A program made the translations under genes and the position numbers. Shown in pieces: positions 61,411-64,000 of a stretch of DNA of 64,000 nt (positions within the stretch are counted from its first letter, which is position 1; each line of letters opens with the position of its first letter). A model generated the notes under the pieces. That model ran no database searches and had not been told where the DNA came from. It was given only the letters and a program-made list of their open reading frames with translations. Origin of the DNA: Paenibacillaceae bacterium. Lineage in GTDB: Bacteria > Bacillota > Bacilli > Paenibacillales > NBRC-103111. The stretch is from assembly GCA_029256185.1 (NCBI GenBank), contig JAQSYI010000027.1, forward strand, positions 62,001 to 126,000. The letters run 5' to 3'.

Positions 61411-62295
61411 TTATTGGATGCTGCTCCATCCGTTTACATCACATTGTCCATAATCATTATCACCCACTGCCACCACCGTTCCGTCAGTTTTAAGTCCGAG
61501 AGTATGGGCGCACCCCGCCGAAACAGCCCTAATGTCGTGCCAACCACTTACATCGCATTGGTTATGTTTATTTAAACCTACAGCGACCACCGTACCGTCA
61601 GTTTTAAGACCCACGGTATGATAACTACCCGCCGAAACTGCTACAATATCGCGCCAGTCGCTTACATTGCATTGGTCATGCTTATTCCAACCCACAGCCG
61701 TAGCCTTGCCATCCGATTTAAGTCCAACAGTATGAAGATAACCCGCCGAAACAGCCACCATGTCGCGCCAATCGCTTACATTGCATTGGCGATACTTATT
61801 GTTACCCACAGCCGTTACCGTTCCGTCTAATTTTAGGCCCACCGTATGCCAGTCACCCGCCGTGACCGCTACAATATCCTGCCATCTGCTTACGTCGCAT
61901 TCACCTTCATTATTTCGGCCTACTGCCATCACCGTTCCATCCGATTTAACCCCAATGGTACGGCACCAACCTGCTGCAACTGCTACAATATCGTACCAGT
62001 CGTTGACATCGCATTGGTTATGCCTATTCCAACCCACGGCTGTCACAGTACCGTTAGATTTGAGACCAATTGTATGAGCATTGCCTGTATTCGTCGCCAT
62101 ATGAACATTACCAGCAACAACTGCGACGATATGGCACCAATCGCTTACATTACATTGACCGTATTTATTATCACCCACTGCCGCTACCGTACCGTCAGTT
62201 TTAAGACCAACGGTATGACGACGCCCCGCTGCTATGGTACCGTTACGCAATCGTTTCGTCTCAAACACCGCTTCCTTCCGTGAAATGCGGTCCAT
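61411..62295 (-). CDS. RCC1-like repeat protein (beta-propeller)
   Basis: 294 aa; about seven ~40-aa repeats HTVGLKxDGTVxAVGxNxxxQCxVSxWxDIVAVxAG; GGAGG ribosome-binding site. Confidence 0.85.
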   Translation of the reverse strand: MDRISRKEAVFETKRLRNGTIAAGRRHTVGLKTDGTVAAVGDNKYGQCNVSDWCHIVAVVAGNVHMATNTGNAHTIGLKSNGTVTAVGWNRHNQCDVNDWYDIVAVAAGWCRTIGVKSDGTVMAVGRNNEGECDVSRWQDIVAVTAGDWHTVGLKLDGTVTAVGNNKYRQCNVSDWRDMVAVSAGYLHTVGLKSDGKATAVGWNKHDQCNVSDWRDIVAVSAGSYHTVGLKTDGTVVAVGLNKHNQCDVSGWHDIRAVSAGCAHTLGLKTDGTVVAVGDNDYGQCDVNGWSSIQ

Positions 62296-62332
62296 ATTTT
62301 ACCTCCACAAATGAAAAAAATCTGCCCGTCCC

Positions 62333-62512
62333 TCAGTTAGCTGAACAGTTTAAAGGGAACCCAAAGATGAGGTCGCGCATCCGCTGGAGAGGCTTATTTG
62401 TCAGGTCATTAAACGTTTGGAGGTTGGTTCCTGACTGCAAAGGGAGACTAAGTTGTTGCTTGTCCTTACCTTCCAAGCCTTTGGCGAGTTTTATCAGTTC
62501 CTTTAAATCCAT
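62333..62512 (-). CDS. Possible small protein upstream of the RCC1-like gene
   Basis: Manually found ORF MDLKELIKLAKGLEGKDKQQLSLPLQSGTNLQTFNDLTNKPLQRMRDLIFGFPLNCSAN, below the track cutoff; GGAG 11 nt upstream. Confidence 0.4.
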   Translation of the reverse strand: MDLKELIKLAKGLEGKDKQQLSLPLQSGTNLQTFNDLTNKPLQRMRDLIFGFPLNCSAN

Positions 62513-62643
62513 AGGGTAATCAGCTCCGAGTCATATGACCACCCTTATCACAGAACGATTGTTCGCAACTTTCAAATATCAACATTCAAGACTAACATAG
62601 CCTTAAATATAGCAGTTTTCAGAACGGCTACTTAAGGCACATT

Positions 62644-62783
62644 ATTTCAATCTACACCCCCGCACGGGGAGCGACCTTTGATGCGGAGTATAAGCGCGCT
62701 GTTGTACGGTTTCAATCCACGCTCCCGCACGGGGAGCGACTCCCATAGCCTTGGCCGCCTTATCCAATGATCCAGCGTTTCAA
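62644..62783 (-). CRISPR. CRISPR array 2 (short, type I-C-like, leader-proximal repeat truncated)
   Basis: Repeats 62644-62675 (degenerate) and 62709-62740; 33-nt spacer; 36-nt spacer 62741-62776 followed by only GTTTCAA. Confidence 0.88.
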
Positions 62784-62950
62784 AACCTTGTGGCCCAAGG
62801 CTTTGAGAGCTTATTTCCGCGAACCTAGTTTTTGTAATGATTAAAGATAGTTTACCATAACCAAAAACTTCCTGTAAACCCAGAGCTGACGCGGGTCGCG
62901 AACCTTCCTGGGATTTCATGGGAGCTTCGGGTTCGCGGAAGAATCTCGCC
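62784..62950 (-). promoter_or_regulatory. CRISPR array 2 leader, homologous to array 1 leader
   Basis: Shares ACCTTGTGG..CAAGGCTTTG, CTTATTTCCGCGAACCTA, GATAGTTTACCATAACCAAAAAC and CCTGTAAACCCAG blocks with array 1 leader. Confidence 0.75.
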
Positions 62951-63195
62951 TCCCTCCCACCCGCGCAACAGCTGTCATTTTGATCACTATAGCGCCACTC
63001 GGGCTGGACTCCCCGCCTCCCCCCTCTCCCGCTCCGGACCCCTTGCTGTTTTATCTGCAAAATAACACGATTTCTTTACACAAGGCTTACAGACCATTAA
63101 CTCAATGTTCCGGTTAGTATGATAGAATCTGTTCAATAAACGGGTCAACCAGCATTTTTCACTACGGGTTGGCCGCTTCATGAGGGAGGAAAGCC

Positions 63196-64000
63196 GTGGA
63201 TTTATTTACGAACGATTATTTTACATTGTCGGCAGACAAGGATACGGTTGCTATTCTTGTGAACAAGCCTCATTTTCCTCTGAAGGACTTCGATGCTGTG
63301 CTGAAGAAAGTGCCCCGGCTGCTCTTTACCAACTTCGCCAATCTCCGCAATGCCCTGGCTCAGGCATCCGGGGAATCCGTAGAAATTGGTACGCTTAAGC
63401 CCTTAATCGAGCTTCAGATCAGCAGAGACTTCATGGAGGCGTCGATCAGGCTGAATATGACAGAGGAAGAGCTGGAGGAGCGCAAGCCTCTTTTGCCGGA
63501 GGAGATTATGGAGCTGCTCAAGGCCTACGGGGTGATTGACGGAATTTCGTTCCATACCCTGAAGAATGAACTCTTGCCCCAGCAGAGCATCGTTGTCGCC
63601 CAGGGAATCCCTCCCGAGCCGGGAACGGACGCCGCGGTCAGCTACTTCTCCTTCTCCGAGCGCCGTCCCACTATTCGGGAGGATGGCAACGCAGATTATT
63701 ATGAGCTCCACTTCATTGATGAGGTGCAGCCGGGACAATGGCTTGGCGAGAAGATACCCGCAACCCCCGGGAAGAGCGGGCGCAATCTGGCGGGCATTAG
63801 CATTCCCGGACAGGGCGGCAAAGACCAGCAGCTGCATTATGACAAGCAATCCGTCTCCGAGCATGAGGAAGATGGAAAAATTGTCCTTCGCTCCAAGCTG
63901 GCCGGAGTCGTACTAAAGCACGGTAAAAAAATCACCGTCCAGGAGCTTTTGACTATAACAGGGGATGTAGGTCCCAAAACGGGAAATATCGACTTTACCG
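63196..64000 (+). CDS. FapA/DUF342 family protein, truncated by window end
   Basis: GTG start after GGGAGGA; frame VDLFTNDYFTLSADKDTVAILVNKPHFPLKDFDAVLKKVPRLLF... open to base 64000; PATPGKSGRNLAG. Confidence 0.8.
   Translation, partial: MDLFTNDYFTLSADKDTVAILVNKPHFPLKDFDAVLKKVPRLLFTNFANLRNALAQASGESVEIGTLKPLIELQISRDFMEASIRLNMTEEELEERKPLLPEEIMELLKAYGVIDGISFHTLKNELLPQQSIVVAQGIPPEPGTDAAVSYFSFSERRPTIREDGNADYYELHFIDEVQPGQWLGEKIPATPGKSGRNLAGISIPGQGGKDQQLHYDKQSVSEHEEDGKIVLRSKLAGVVLKHGKKITVQELLTITGDVGPKTGNIDFT

Noticed and set aside
62647-63060. 137-aa minus-strand ORF across array 2 and its leader
   Set aside because: Made of repeat, spacer and leader sequence.

Overview
Firmicute chromosomal window, most like Paenibacillus (inferred from gene content, no search run). 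Left part (1-18 kb): an extremely acidic small protein, an FAD oxidoreductase, HemZ, a co-oriented signalling cluster (MCP, GGDEF, EAL/HDOD, histidine kinase, REC-TPR regulator), Dtd, RelA/SpoT, a uracil permease, a small Cys protein behind a perfect TGTGA-N6-TCACA palindrome, and a second MCP. Middle part (18-59 kb): a ~40 kb glycan-utilisation island with three ATPase-less carbohydrate ABC importers, large secreted multidomain proteins, BNR/sialidase-like proteins, GH2, GH97, a PHP-domain hydrolase, and AraC/LacI/YesM-YesN regulators. Several island proteins carry in-frame repetitive low-complexity insertions. The intergenic regions contain hairpin families, minisatellites and a MITE-like pair. 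Right part (59.4-62.9 kb): two type I-C-like CRISPR arrays without cas genes in the window. They share a duplicated leader and flank a HepT/MntA toxin-antitoxin pair in which both genes are interrupted by in-frame TAA codons, plus a seven-repeat RCC1-like protein. A FapA/DUF342-type CDS runs off the right end. The strongest points for follow-up are the doubly interrupted toxin-antitoxin pair, the array whose leader-proximal repeat is truncated, and the repeat-rich insertions in the island's regulators.
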